This document shows positions 8,664 to 15,182 of a DNA stretch of 20,259 nt, in pieces. The position numbers and the translations under genes are program-made. Source of the DNA: JBHPFQ01 sp042571625 (lineage in GTDB: Bacteria > Patescibacteriota > Minisyncoccia > Portnoybacterales > UBA2143); assembly GCA_042571625.1 (NCBI GenBank), contig JBHPFQ010000008.1:1-20259 (forward strand), given 5' to 3'. Numbering within the stretch: the first letter of the stretch is position 1; each line of letters begins with the position of its first letter. Below the pieces are notes generated by a model, which saw only the letters and a program-made list of their open reading frames with translations, was not told where the DNA came from and made no database searches.

Positions 8664-9145
8664 GGTTTTTTATTATATTTAATACTATGTGCGCAACAAA
8701 TTGATGCAGCTAAAGCATCTGCGGCATCATCTGGCTTTGGAATTTCTTTGAGATTTAGAAGTAATTTAGTCATTTGCTGGACCTGATTTTTATCAGCTCT
8801 GCCATATGAAGCAACAGCTTGTTTTATTTGCAAAGGAGTATATTCGTAAACAGGAAGTTTCTTTCTCTCTATTGTTGCTAAAATTACTCCGCGCGCCTGG
8901 CTTACCTTTACTGCTGTCTTTAAATTTTTAAAAAAGAAAATATCTTCAACAGCTACTTGTTCTGGCTTATATTTTTTAATTATTTTTGTTAGTTGTTTTT
9001 CTAATTCAACTAATCGTTCGCTTGTTGAATTCTGCGGGCTGGTAGAAATATGTCCATAGTCTATTAATTCTAATTTATTATGTATTTTCCTAATAATTCC
9101 ATAACCTGTTGTTGCTGTTCCAGGATCTATGCCAAGAATGATCAT
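8660..9145 (-). CDS. ruvC: Holliday junction resolvase RuvC
   Basis: The 161-residue endonuclease resolves Holliday junctions made by RuvAB. The acidic catalytic set is complete: D7 in LGIDPGTATTGYG, E67 in VEDIFF, and D140/D143 in PDDAADALA, matching D7, E66, D138 and D141 of E. coli. Translation appears coupled on both sides: its ATG overlaps the yebC stop (ATGA at 9145-9142) and its stop overlaps the start of the 7TM gene. yebC-ruvC adjacency is common in bacteria; the ligase genes after it are not. ruvB lies separately at 11604 and ruvA is not in the window. Confidence 0.95.
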   Translation of the reverse strand: MIILGIDPGTATTGYGIIRKIHNKLELIDYGHISTSPQNSTSERLVELEKQLTKIIKKYKPEQVAVEDIFFFKNLKTAVKVSQARGVILATIERKKLPVYEYTPLQIKQAVASYGRADKNQVQQMTKLLLNLKEIPKPDDAADALAASICCAHSIKYNKKP

Positions 9146-9684
9146 GACTTCAAATTAGAATATATTTCTTGTATATCATCATTTTCATCTAATGCTTCAA
9201 AAAGTTTTACAATTTGTTTTCTGCTTTTTTCATCAGTAATTTCAAATGGATATTTGGAAATCCATTTTCCGTTCTGATAGTCAAACATATATTTAACGCT
9301 TCCTACTTGCGCAAGTTTACCACCGAAAATAGATAAAATATGTTTTATTTCAGATAAAGTTCTATTTTTATTATCGGTTATTCCTTCAATGATTATAGCA
9401 ATTCCAGACGGACCGTATGCTTCGTAGATTATTTGTTCTATTTTATCTCCTTCTAATTCACCAGTTCCTTTTTTAATAGCTTTTATAATATTGTCTTTGG
9501 GCATATTTGCTTCGCGGGCTTTTTCTATAGCCATTCGCAATTGAGGATTGCTGTCTGGGTCTCCGCCTTTTTCTTTTGCGGCAATACTAATTAAGCGGGA
9601 TATTTTGGAAAATATTTTACCTCGCTTAGCATCCATGGTTCCTTTTTTATGCTTAATGGTTGACCAATGACTATGTCCTGACAT
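9142..9684 (-). CDS. yebC: YebC/PmpR family protein lacking the inserted third domain
   Basis: The N-terminus MSGHSHWSTIKHKKGTMDAK and the later ANMPKDNIIKAIKKGTGE are diagnostic of YebC/TACO1. The family is first known as a DNA-binding regulator and more recently as a ribosome-associated translation factor. The protein is 180 residues instead of about 240-250. It aligns normally to GSVKYMF (about residue 127), then passes after about 15 residues to the usual C-terminal helix region (RKQIVKLFEALDENDDIQEIYSN). The missing 65 or so residues correspond to domain III, which in the known structures is inserted into domain II. The reading frame is continuous, so this is a clean excision and not a frameshift. 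It heads the ruvC/ligase operon from a leaderless-type promoter. Confidence 0.93.
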   Translation of the reverse strand: MSGHSHWSTIKHKKGTMDAKRGKIFSKISRLISIAAKEKGGDPDSNPQLRMAIEKAREANMPKDNIIKAIKKGTGELEGDKIEQIIYEAYGPSGIAIIIEGITDNKNRTLSEIKHILSIFGGKLAQVGSVKYMFDYQNGKWISKYPFEITDEKSRKQIVKLFEALDENDDIQEIYSNLKS

Positions 9685-9690
9685 ATGTAT

Positions 9691-9720
9691 ATTTTAGTAT
9701 TGATTGTGAAGTAGTGTCAA
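9691..9720 (-). promoter_or_regulatory. yebC operon promoter, leaderless arrangement
   Basis: On the minus strand TTGACA (9720-9715), an 18-bp spacer and TAAAAT (9696-9691) end 6 nt before the yebC ATG at 9684. The -35 overlaps the stop codon of the upstream surface-protein gene. No Shine-Dalgarno lies between -10 and ATG. Confidence 0.6.
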
Positions 9721-11276
9721 TGAATAAACTGTTTTTTTCTTATTATAATTGATATCCAAAATGTTAATAGCGAGCAAGAAATTATTATGGATAAAATTAA
9801 AACTAAATTTGCCTTGTTGTTTTGTGGCGTTGGATTAGAATTGTTGTTTGGCAACGGTTTTATTTTTGCTAGTAAATTTTGTGTTTGGATATCAATTTGG
9901 TTGTTGCTATCTTTCGAGATATTTGATGCGGAAAAATCTTCAGAATTAGTAAGATTAATGCTTAAGACGTCTGGTGGGTCTTGAGATTCATTGGCGATTA
10001 GCTTTGGATTGTTAGAAGAGGAAATTTTTTCTAATTTTATCTCTTGATTAGAAATTATATTTGCTGCTCCGGGTGTAGGAATTGAAGTCCAAAAATAATC
10101 TATTCCGTCAAAAGCTACTGATCTGTCTTTTTTATTTCCCCCGGAATATTTTATTTGGCTAGCGATTTCGCCATTAGGATAAATTAATCGGACTTCATCT
10201 TCATCATTATTTAAAGATAATTTTGTTATTGGTCGTTTTAATATTAGAAATTGTTTTGGAGCTATTAAGCTGTTTTGTGGAAAAATAAATGGCTTGCTTC
10301 CTTTTTCTTTGTCGTCTATTTGCCATCCGCTTAAATTTGAAACTTCAGAACTTTGATTATATATTTCAATCCATTCATTTTGTTCGTCTGCTCCATCTGG
10401 ATCTGGCATAAATTCGCTTATAATAACCGAACGATTATAAATATTAATAGTGATTGTATCTGAGTCAGAAATTTCGTTATCATTAACTTGCAGAACAGCT
10501 ATATATTGTCCCGGCATTGAATATGTATGAAAAGAAATTTGTTTAGTGTCAGTGGCACCGTCGCCGAAATTCCAAAAGTAATCTAAATCATTATTATTTG
10601 GGCTATATGATTTAGATCCATCAAAAATAATTTCTTGGTTTGCTAAAGCAGTGATGTCGGATCCAGCATTCGCAACAGGCGGTTGGCTAGTTTGTGTTAT
10701 TTTTTGTGTAGTAATTAATGGTTTGTCGAATTCTTCAGGAGTATCTTCGGACTCTTCTTTTTCGTAGATTTCTTCTAGTGGAGTTTGTCTATCACTATTT
10801 TTTGCTTTAGGCGTGCCATTGGGATCATGGCTTGTTTGCCAGCCGGTTTGTGTCCGTTCCATTGTTTGTTTTGTTGTATTATCGCCGGCAGACCAACCAT
10901 CAACAGAATCAATTAGATCTCTATTATTATTTCTTAATTCTAAATATTCTCCATCATTTCCCAAGGCTCCGGTATATATTTGATTAGCAATAGCATTCGG
11001 GACGCTATCATCATCTGTTCTTTCTAATATAAAAAAATCATTTGCAGAAATAAATCCTATTAAATTTATTTCTGGGCTTCCGTCGATTGCTTTTAATGTC
11101 CAATCAGTTAGATCAATTTCTTTGTCAGTATTATTATATAGTTCAATCCATTCATCATTTGAAGAATTAATTGTTCCCATCCATGCAATTTCATTAATAA
11201 CAACACTCGCCAATACAAAATTAGGAATTATTAAAATAATAGAAATAAGAATAAATATCTTGATTTTTTTGTTCAT
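9717..11276 (-). CDS. Surface protein with two lamin-tail domains around a PKD domain and a C-terminal membrane anchor
   Basis: With the ATG at 11276 the protein is 519 residues and opens with a signal peptide (MNKKIKIF, a hydrophobic core, VLAS). The frame extends to 11318, but that would put charged residues before the signal. The first lamin-tail domain starts at VVINEIAWMG with EWIELYNN; an acidic linker (EKEESEDTPEEFD) follows; a PKD domain runs from VANAGSD through YFWNFGDG; a second lamin-tail domain starts at VIISEFMPDPDG with EWIEIYNQSS. A C-terminal helix (about 490-512) and RKK end the chain, so it is probably anchored with the domains outside. Lamin-tail and PKD domains bind other molecules or form adhesive surfaces and are frequent in CPR exported proteins. 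Function is unknown; attachment to a host or to DNA is possible. Confidence 0.82.
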   Translation of the reverse strand: MNKKIKIFILISIILIIPNFVLASVVINEIAWMGTINSSNDEWIELYNNTDKEIDLTDWTLKAIDGSPEINLIGFISANDFFILERTDDDSVPNAIANQIYTGALGNDGEYLELRNNNRDLIDSVDGWSAGDNTTKQTMERTQTGWQTSHDPNGTPKAKNSDRQTPLEEIYEKEESEDTPEEFDKPLITTQKITQTSQPPVANAGSDITALANQEIIFDGSKSYSPNNNDLDYFWNFGDGATDTKQISFHTYSMPGQYIAVLQVNDNEISDSDTITINIYNRSVIISEFMPDPDGADEQNEWIEIYNQSSEVSNLSGWQIDDKEKGSKPFIFPQNSLIAPKQFLILKRPITKLSLNNDEDEVRLIYPNGEIASQIKYSGGNKKDRSVAFDGIDYFWTSIPTPGAANIISNQEIKLEKISSSNNPKLIANESQDPPDVLSINLTNSEDFSASNISKDSNNQIDIQTQNLLAKIKPLPNNNSNPTPQNNKANLVLILSIIISCSLLTFWISIIIRKKQFIH

Positions 11277-11289
11277 TCTGTTATATTTA

Positions 11290-11318
11290 ATTTTAATAAA
11301 ATGTTTTTTAATAATCAA
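11290..11318 (-). promoter_or_regulatory. Promoter of the lamin-tail surface protein
   Basis: On the minus strand TTGATT (11318-11313), a 17-bp spacer and TAAAAT (11295-11290) precede the ATG at 11276 by 13 nt, predicting a leader of about 6 nt. It overlaps the 5' region of the divergent small gene at 11334. Confidence 0.45.
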
Positions 11319-11321
11319 TAT

Positions 11322-11327
11322 AAGGAG
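11322..11327 (+). promoter_or_regulatory. Strong Shine-Dalgarno of the 73-residue gene
   Basis: AAGGAG with a 6-nt gap to ATG 11334 decides the start. Such a site is exceptional here: the other genes have a -10 box, or the end of the preceding gene, at this position. Confidence 0.7.
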
Positions 11328-11333
11328 ATGCAG

Positions 11334-11555
11334 ATGATTGTTGATATCGATAAAATAATAGAAACAAAAGAGGACGATTTTATTCTAGTCATTAATAACG
11401 AACAAATATCATTGAGCAGGTGGTTTTTAGCTCATAAATATATTGATGTTGATAATTTCAAAAAAGCTAAAAAAATTGAAATTAAAATAAAGGGAAGAGA
11501 TTCCTTAGAGAATCTTACGCAAAATTTTATTGATAGTATTAAAGTTATTGGATAA
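11334..11555 (+). CDS. Small hypothetical protein, 73 residues
   Basis: I do not recognise this protein. It begins MIVDIDKIIETKEDDFILV, includes a SRWFLAHKY segment and ends DSLENLTQNFIDSIKVIG; it is soluble, rich in K, D, E and I, with no signal or membrane helix. The start is set by AAGGAG at 11322-11327, which is 6 nt before ATG 11334; ATG 11328 touches the Shine-Dalgarno and the upstream ATG 11301 lacks one. It is the only gene in the window with a strong Shine-Dalgarno. It ends 19 bp before a terminator hairpin, so it is a single-gene unit divergent from the surface-protein gene and convergent with ruvB. Its leader can pair with the small RNA at 15050-15124. Confidence 0.65.
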   Translation: MIVDIDKIIETKEDDFILVINNEQISLSRWFLAHKYIDVDNFKKAKKIEIKIKGRDSLENLTQNFIDSIKVIG

Positions 11556-11574
11556 CAAAAACTTATTTAATAAA

Positions 11575-11603
11575 AGTGCCTATTAAAAATATAGGCGCTT
11601 TTT
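11575..11603. terminator. Bidirectional terminator between the small gene and ruvB
   Basis: AGTGCCTAT (11575-11583) pairs with ATAGGCGCT (11591-11599) with one wobble and a 7-nt loop. The plus strand continues TTTTTCTAT; the minus strand continues TTTTATTAAA. It can end both the 73-residue gene and ruvB, whose stop lies at 11604. Confidence 0.8.
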
Positions 11604-12614
11604 CTATAACAATGAATTCTGGCTTTCAGAATATTTTAATCCTAAATGTTGATATGCTAGTTTTGTGGCAATGCGGCCACGTGGCGTTCTTGCCAAGAAT
11701 CCTAATTGCAAAAGGTATGGTTCATAAACATCTCCGACAGCGCTTGGATCTTCATTGGCTGCTGCCGCAAGAGTTTGTAATCCAACTGGTCCGCCATCAA
11801 ATTTTGTAATAATAGTTTCTAAAAGTCGACGGTCAGCTGGTTCTAATCCAAAATGATCCACTTCTAACATTGCTAGCGCTTCTTGAGCAATGTTTTTATT
11901 AATAATTCCATCTGCTTTAACTTGGCTATAATCGCGCACTCTTTTAAGAAGGCGATTAGCAACTCGCGGAGTCTGTCGAGAAGCACAGCTTATAATTTTT
12001 AAAGCTTCGTTGTCGTTTATATCTACATTTAAAATCTTAGACGAACGATAAATAATTTGTTCAATATCTTGTTGCTCGTAAAAATCAAGGCGATAAGTCG
12101 CGCCGAATCTGCTTCTTAGGGGAGTAGAGATCAGACCGATTTGAGTAGTCGCTCCGATAAAAGTAAATCGTGGTAACTCTAGTTGCAGAGTTCTTGCAGA
12201 AGGACCTTTTCCTATAATAATATCTAAAGAAAAATCTTCCATTGCTGGATAAAGAGCTTCTTCAATAGATTTATTCAATCGGTGGCACTCATCGCAGAAT
12301 AATACATCATTTGGTTCTAAATTAGTTAGAATAGATGCAAGATCTCCGACTTTCTCAATAGTTGGACCAGAAGTAATTTTGATATTAACATTCATTTCTC
12401 TGGCAATAATATGAGCTAAAGTAGTTTTTCCGAGTCCGCTTGAGCCGTATAAAAGAATGTGGTCAATTGCTTCTTGTCTTTTTCTTGCTGCGCCTATTAA
12501 AATATTTAAATTATTCTTGATTTTGTCTTGGCCAGCGTATTCTTTAAATGATGAAGGCCTCAGAGCATAATCTAAATGAGAATCCTCTTTTAATTGTTTT
12601 GGATTAGTTATCAT
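11604..12614 (-). CDS. ruvB: Holliday junction branch migration ATPase RuvB
   Basis: A 336-residue AAA+ motor that drives branch migration with RuvA. It opens LDYALRPSSFKEYAGQDKIK, the usual RuvB start. Walker A is YGSSGLGKTT (56-65), where most RuvB proteins have GPPGLGKT; Walker B is DVLFCDECHRL where most have FIDEIHRL. The lysine, the acidic DE pair and sensor 1 (GATTQIG) are kept, so it should be active. GLISTPLRSRFG contains the arginine finger region and the C-terminal winged helix ends RTPRGRIATKLAYQHLG. It is a single-gene unit; its upstream region is shared with the promoter of a divergent structured RNA. Confidence 0.96.
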   Translation of the reverse strand: MITNPKQLKEDSHLDYALRPSSFKEYAGQDKIKNNLNILIGAARKRQEAIDHILLYGSSGLGKTTLAHIIAREMNVNIKITSGPTIEKVGDLASILTNLEPNDVLFCDECHRLNKSIEEALYPAMEDFSLDIIIGKGPSARTLQLELPRFTFIGATTQIGLISTPLRSRFGATYRLDFYEQQDIEQIIYRSSKILNVDINDNEALKIISCASRQTPRVANRLLKRVRDYSQVKADGIINKNIAQEALAMLEVDHFGLEPADRRLLETIITKFDGGPVGLQTLAAAANEDPSAVGDVYEPYLLQLGFLARTPRGRIATKLAYQHLGLKYSESQNSLL

Positions 12615-12633
12615 TTGTATAAAGTTAAAACCC

Positions 12634-12662
12634 TTGACAAACTTAAAACAATCTGCTATTAT
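12634..12662 (+). promoter_or_regulatory. Strong promoter of the ruvB-pilB intergenic RNA
   Basis: A perfect TTGACA (12634-12639), a 17-bp spacer and TATTAT (12657-12662) with the extended -10 TGC (12654-12656). It points into the gene-free span between ruvB and the pilB-like gene, giving a start near 12669. Confidence 0.7.
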
Positions 12663-12668
12663 CTAACC

Positions 12669-12890
12669 AGTTAAATTATTCTGGTATTTTACTTTAATTA
12701 TCAGGATTTTATTTTTTAAAACGCCGTTTAAGATGTAGGCAATAGGACCTTTTTTATATTTGGGTACCTTGGGGGTTTTTCTTAGCATTAGGATGTTTTG
12801 GTTTCGACTGAAGCACTCCTCGGGAAAATCTTTTCTTCTTGTTTTTTTAAGCAAGTAGTTATTGCCTACATTTTAGATGGCGTTTTTTTT
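12669..12890 (+). ncRNA. Structured RNA of about 220 nt with a 25-bp closing helix
   Basis: The RNA follows a consensus promoter and ends in a U8 tract. Its outer arms, 12720-12744 and 12860-12884, pair over all 25 positions on the plus strand, with three G-U wobbles. On the minus strand the same three positions become A-C mismatches, which fixes the functional strand as plus. A 5' hairpin (ACCAG 12666-12670 with CTGGT 12681-12685) precedes it; the 115-nt interior has a small hairpin GTTTC/GAAGC near 12801-12814. The closing helix plus U tract also forms the terminator. Length and rod-like closure resemble 6S RNA, but I cannot match the sequence to 6S, SRP, RNase P or tmRNA. A minus-strand 63-codon frame here is a by-product. 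Confidence 0.75.
12860..12890 (+). terminator. Terminator formed by the closing helix of the structured RNA
   Basis: The right arm (12860-12884) of the 25-bp helix runs directly into eight T residues (12883-12890). It abuts the stop codon of the convergent pilB-like gene at 12889. Confidence 0.75.
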
Positions 12891-14544
12891 ATTCAAGATA
12901 TTCTCCTGTTGCTCGTTCTATTTCTTCTAAAGAAGTAATGCCTTGCAAGACCTTAATTATTCCATCTTGATAGAAATTTATCATATCTTGACGTTGCGCT
13001 TTTTCTAATATTTCAATGCGACCTGGACTGGAATTAATTAATTTTTCCATTTCTTCATTTATTAAAATCATTTCAAAAATGCCAATTCTATTCTTATATC
13101 CGTTATTGCATTCTTTGCATCCTTTGGGATTTGGTTGGTAGATTTTTAATTTTTTATCTATGACTGGGTAATCAACTTTTATTTTCTCAAGAGTTTTTTT
13201 CATTTCTGATATTTGTTTACTTGACGGAGAAATAGCTTTTTTACATTCTTTACACAATCGGCGGACTAAACGCTGGGCAATAATTACATTTAAACCTGCA
13301 GATAAGCTTGATGGGTTGGCATCCATATCAATAAATCTAGGAATAGCTCCAGCAGCATCATTCGTATGTAAAGTAGAAAGAACTAAATGTCCAGTGAGAG
13401 CTGCTTGAATAGCTATTTCAGCTGTTTCCTTATCTCTAATTTCTCCGATTAGAACAATATCTGGATCTTGCCGTAGAATAGCTCGTAGACCGCTTGCTGA
13501 AGAATATCCTTTTTCTGTTTCTATTTGTGTTTGTGTAATTCCTTTTAAATGATATTCAATCGGATCTTCTAAAGTAATAATTTTTACTTCTGGTTTACTG
13601 ATTGCTTTGATTAAAGAATATAAGAGAGTGGTTTTTCCGGATCCAGTTGGGCCGGTCGTAATAATCATCCCTTTGGTTTTTTTGATTTCTCTTTTGATAG
13701 TATCTAGATGATCTTTTCTAAGACCTAAATCCTCTAATTCAAGATTAATGGCTTTCGGATTTAATATTCTTATAACAATGTTTTCTCCGTATGCGCTCGG
13801 AATTATAGAAACTCTGGTCTGGATCTCTATTTTATTAAATTCTATAGCGAAGCTACCATCTTGTGCTTTGTTATGAACGTTTAATTTAGCGCCTGATAAT
13901 AATTTTATCTTGTTTAGAATATAGCTATATGATTTGACCGGTAAAAAAGTTATATCTTGTAATATTCCATCAATGCGGTATCTGATAATAATTTTTTCTT
14001 TAGCTATTTCTAAATGGATGTCAGAAGCATTAATCTGGATACCTCCCGCTAGCAGAATTTCAACAATGGCTGACGTCTGATCTGTCGGAATTTTTTCAAT
14101 TTGTCTTTTAATATCTTCTAAGTTTTTAATTTCTTTTTTTAGTTTATCAAAAAAGATTTTACTTACTTTAACCTTGCCAGCAATTTCTTCTTTTTTGGGT
14201 TCTTGGATTTTATTATAAATAGTCCATGCTCTTTTAAGTCCGAGTAGAGAAGATATAAAGATCTTTATCTTATAATTATTTCTTTCTAATTCAGATAGGG
14301 TACTTTTTGTTTCTGGATTTCTCGGATCGCACACGGCTATAAATAGTTCCTTGTCCTTTTTTTGAATAACTGCTAATTTTGCTTTTATGGATTTCTCTTT
14401 AGAGACCAGAGATAGAGCTTTTGTTTCAATTGGAAATATTTTTAAATCAAGAAATGGAATGTTTAACTTTTCAGCAAGCTGTTTGGCTATGCCTTGTTCT
14501 TGTCTAGTCCTGATTTCAGTTAATTTTTCTTGAAACTTTGTCAT
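12889..14544 (-). CDS. pilB: Type IV pilus / type II secretion assembly ATPase (PilB/GspE family)
   Basis: A hexameric cytoplasmic ATPase that powers pilin polymerisation. From ATG 14544 it has 551 residues; a TTG at 14550 would add two. An N-terminal MshEN-like domain (about 25-120, with IPFLDLK and LFIAVCDPRNPE) is followed by the ATPase core: ITTGPTGSGKTTLLY is Walker A, ITLEDPIEYHL is the Asp box, DPDIVLIGEIRD is Walker B and GHLVLSTLHTNDA is the His box. The zinc-binding pairs CKECKKA and CKECNNG are present, as in PilB/GspE and not PilT. The start is favoured because a -10 box ends 10 nt before it. No other pilus genes are nearby. CPR bacteria commonly keep type IV pili, probably for DNA uptake and attachment. 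Confidence 0.9.
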   Translation of the reverse strand: MTKFQEKLTEIRTRQEQGIAKQLAEKLNIPFLDLKIFPIETKALSLVSKEKSIKAKLAVIQKKDKELFIAVCDPRNPETKSTLSELERNNYKIKIFISSLLGLKRAWTIYNKIQEPKKEEIAGKVKVSKIFFDKLKKEIKNLEDIKRQIEKIPTDQTSAIVEILLAGGIQINASDIHLEIAKEKIIIRYRIDGILQDITFLPVKSYSYILNKIKLLSGAKLNVHNKAQDGSFAIEFNKIEIQTRVSIIPSAYGENIVIRILNPKAINLELEDLGLRKDHLDTIKREIKKTKGMIITTGPTGSGKTTLLYSLIKAISKPEVKIITLEDPIEYHLKGITQTQIETEKGYSSASGLRAILRQDPDIVLIGEIRDKETAEIAIQAALTGHLVLSTLHTNDAAGAIPRFIDMDANPSSLSAGLNVIIAQRLVRRLCKECKKAISPSSKQISEMKKTLEKIKVDYPVIDKKLKIYQPNPKGCKECNNGYKNRIGIFEMILINEEMEKLINSSPGRIEILEKAQRQDMINFYQDGIIKVLQGITSLEEIERATGEYLE

Positions 14545-14554
14545 TTTCAATGAA

Positions 14555-14583
14555 AGTTTATCTCAAATTTCCCTCAAAGTCAA
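14555..14583 (-). promoter_or_regulatory. Promoter of the pilB-like gene
   Basis: On the minus strand TTGACT (14583-14578), a 17-bp spacer and TAAACT (14560-14555) end 10 nt before ATG 14544. The -35 is separated by one base from the -35 of the divergent tsaE promoter. Confidence 0.5.
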
Positions 14584-14584
14584 A

Positions 14585-14613
14585 TTGCAAAAAAATATTC
14601 AGAAGAGTATGAT
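14585..14613 (+). promoter_or_regulatory. tsaE promoter, leaderless arrangement
   Basis: TTGCAA (14585-14590), a 17-bp spacer and TATGAT (14608-14613) end 6 nt before the tsaE ATG; the gap is six A residues. It lies back to back with the pilB-like promoter. Confidence 0.55.
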
Positions 14614-14619
14614 AAAAAA

Positions 14620-15051
14620 ATGGAGATTATAACTAATAATGCTAAACAAACGCAAAAAGCCGGAAGCGAATTAGCTAAGGAAATAATAGAAACAAAAAAA
14701 AGCGATAAAAACGCTTTTATTATTGCGATGCAAGGCGATTTAGGAAGTGGAAAAACAACTTTTATCCAAGGCGTTGCAAAGGGACTTGGTATTGTAGAGC
14801 AAATTACTAGTCCAACTTTTGTAATAATGAAAAAATATAATTTAATTGATTATCTTTTTTTTCATATTGATTGTTATCGTCTTGAATCTTCAAAAGATAT
14901 TTTAGATTTAGGATTTGAAGAAATGATCAGTCGGCCAGAAAATTTTATTGTTATTGAATGGGCGGAGCGGATAAAAGATATTTTGCCAGATAATACATTA
15001 TGGATTAAGTTTGAATATATTAATAAAAATAAAAGAGGGATCTGGTTGTAA
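14620..15051 (+). CDS. tsaE: tRNA t6A-synthesis ATPase TsaE
   Basis: A 143-residue P-loop ATPase of the TsaE (YjeE) family, which works with TsaB and TsaD to place threonylcarbamoyl on A37 of tRNAs that read ANN codons. Walker A is MQGDLGSGKTTFIQG (37-51), followed by the family text ITSPTFVIMKKY and the HIDCYRLE block (the region with the Walker B-like acidic residues), and FIVIEWAERI. The length is close to the usual 150. It stands alone between divergent pilB and the exonuclease gene; tsaB and tsaD are not in the window. Its stop codon (15049-15051) touches the U tract of a minus-strand small RNA. Confidence 0.93.
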   Translation: MEIITNNAKQTQKAGSELAKEIIETKKSDKNAFIIAMQGDLGSGKTTFIQGVAKGLGIVEQITSPTFVIMKKYNLIDYLFFHIDCYRLESSKDILDLGFEEMISRPENFIVIEWAERIKDILPDNTLWIKFEYINKNKRGIWL

Positions 15052-15090
15052 AAAAATAGGCCCCCTTAAAAATTTATTTTAAGGGGGCTT
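15050..15090. terminator. Terminator hairpin of the small RNA, possibly also of tsaE
   Basis: GCCCCCTTAAAA (15060-15071) pairs perfectly with TTTTAAGGGGGC (15077-15088). On the minus strand the stem is followed by CTATTTTTTT, a good terminator. On the plus strand it is followed by TTTCAAT only, so it is a weaker stop for tsaE. Confidence 0.75.
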
Positions 15091-15124
15091 TCAATAAGGA
15101 GGTATAGTGGGAGAACGAACTATA
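15050..15124 (-). ncRNA. Candidate small RNA with an anti-Shine-Dalgarno-like segment
   Basis: A minus-strand promoter at 15158-15130 predicts a start near 15124 and a T7 tract ends it at 15050, giving about 75 nt. It reads as a classic small RNA: a 5' hairpin (TATAGT at 15124-15119 with ACTATA at 15109-15104), an open segment with CCTCCTT (15102-15096) followed by ATTGA, then the terminator stem. CCTCCTT equals the anti-Shine-Dalgarno of 16S rRNA, so the RNA could block ribosome binding sites. Its segment CTCCTTATTGA pairs with the leader of the gene at 11334 except for two unpaired leader bases. Sequence elements are seen; expression and targeting are inferred. The opposite reading, a GTG micro-ORF of 21 codons at 15107, is less likely. 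Confidence 0.6.
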
Positions 15125-15129
15125 TATAC

Positions 15130-15158
15130 AATATATAAAAATATTTTTGTGTTGTCAA
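15130..15158 (-). promoter_or_regulatory. Minus-strand promoter of the small RNA
   Basis: On the minus strand a perfect TTGACA (15158-15153), a 17-bp spacer and TATATT (15135-15130). It has no gene downstream before the terminator at 15050-15090. Confidence 0.65.
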
Positions 15159-15164
15159 GCTTTT

Positions 15165-15173
15165 TGATATAAT
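15165..15173 (+). promoter_or_regulatory. Extended -10 promoter of the exonuclease gene
   Basis: TGATATAAT (15165-15173) is a perfect extended -10; the ATG at 15183 follows after 9 nt, so the leader should be only a few bases. No -35 at proper spacing is evident (TTGTCA at 15152 is too close), which an extended -10 can tolerate. Confidence 0.5.
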
Positions 15174-15182
15174 ATTATTGTT

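Noticed and set aside
11301..11333. Upstream ATG codons (11301 and 11328) for the small gene
   Set aside because: 11301 has no ribosome binding site and 11328 touches the Shine-Dalgarno; 11334 has correct spacing.
12800..12810. GGTTTCGACTG resembling the conserved 5' part of tmRNA
   Set aside because: No acceptor stem, T arm or tag frame accompanies it, and a complete tmRNA is present at 19303-19692.
12663..12854. 63-codon minus-strand ORF between ruvB and the pilB-like gene
   Set aside because: It lies across the helix of the plus-strand structured RNA, has no family pattern and no ribosome binding site; the G-U polarity favours the plus-strand RNA.
15107..15172. GTG micro-ORF of 21 codons after AAGGAGG on the plus strand
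   Set aside because: It has no plus-strand promoter of its own; the same bases are better explained as the anti-SD segment of the minus-strand small RNA. It remains a minor alternative.
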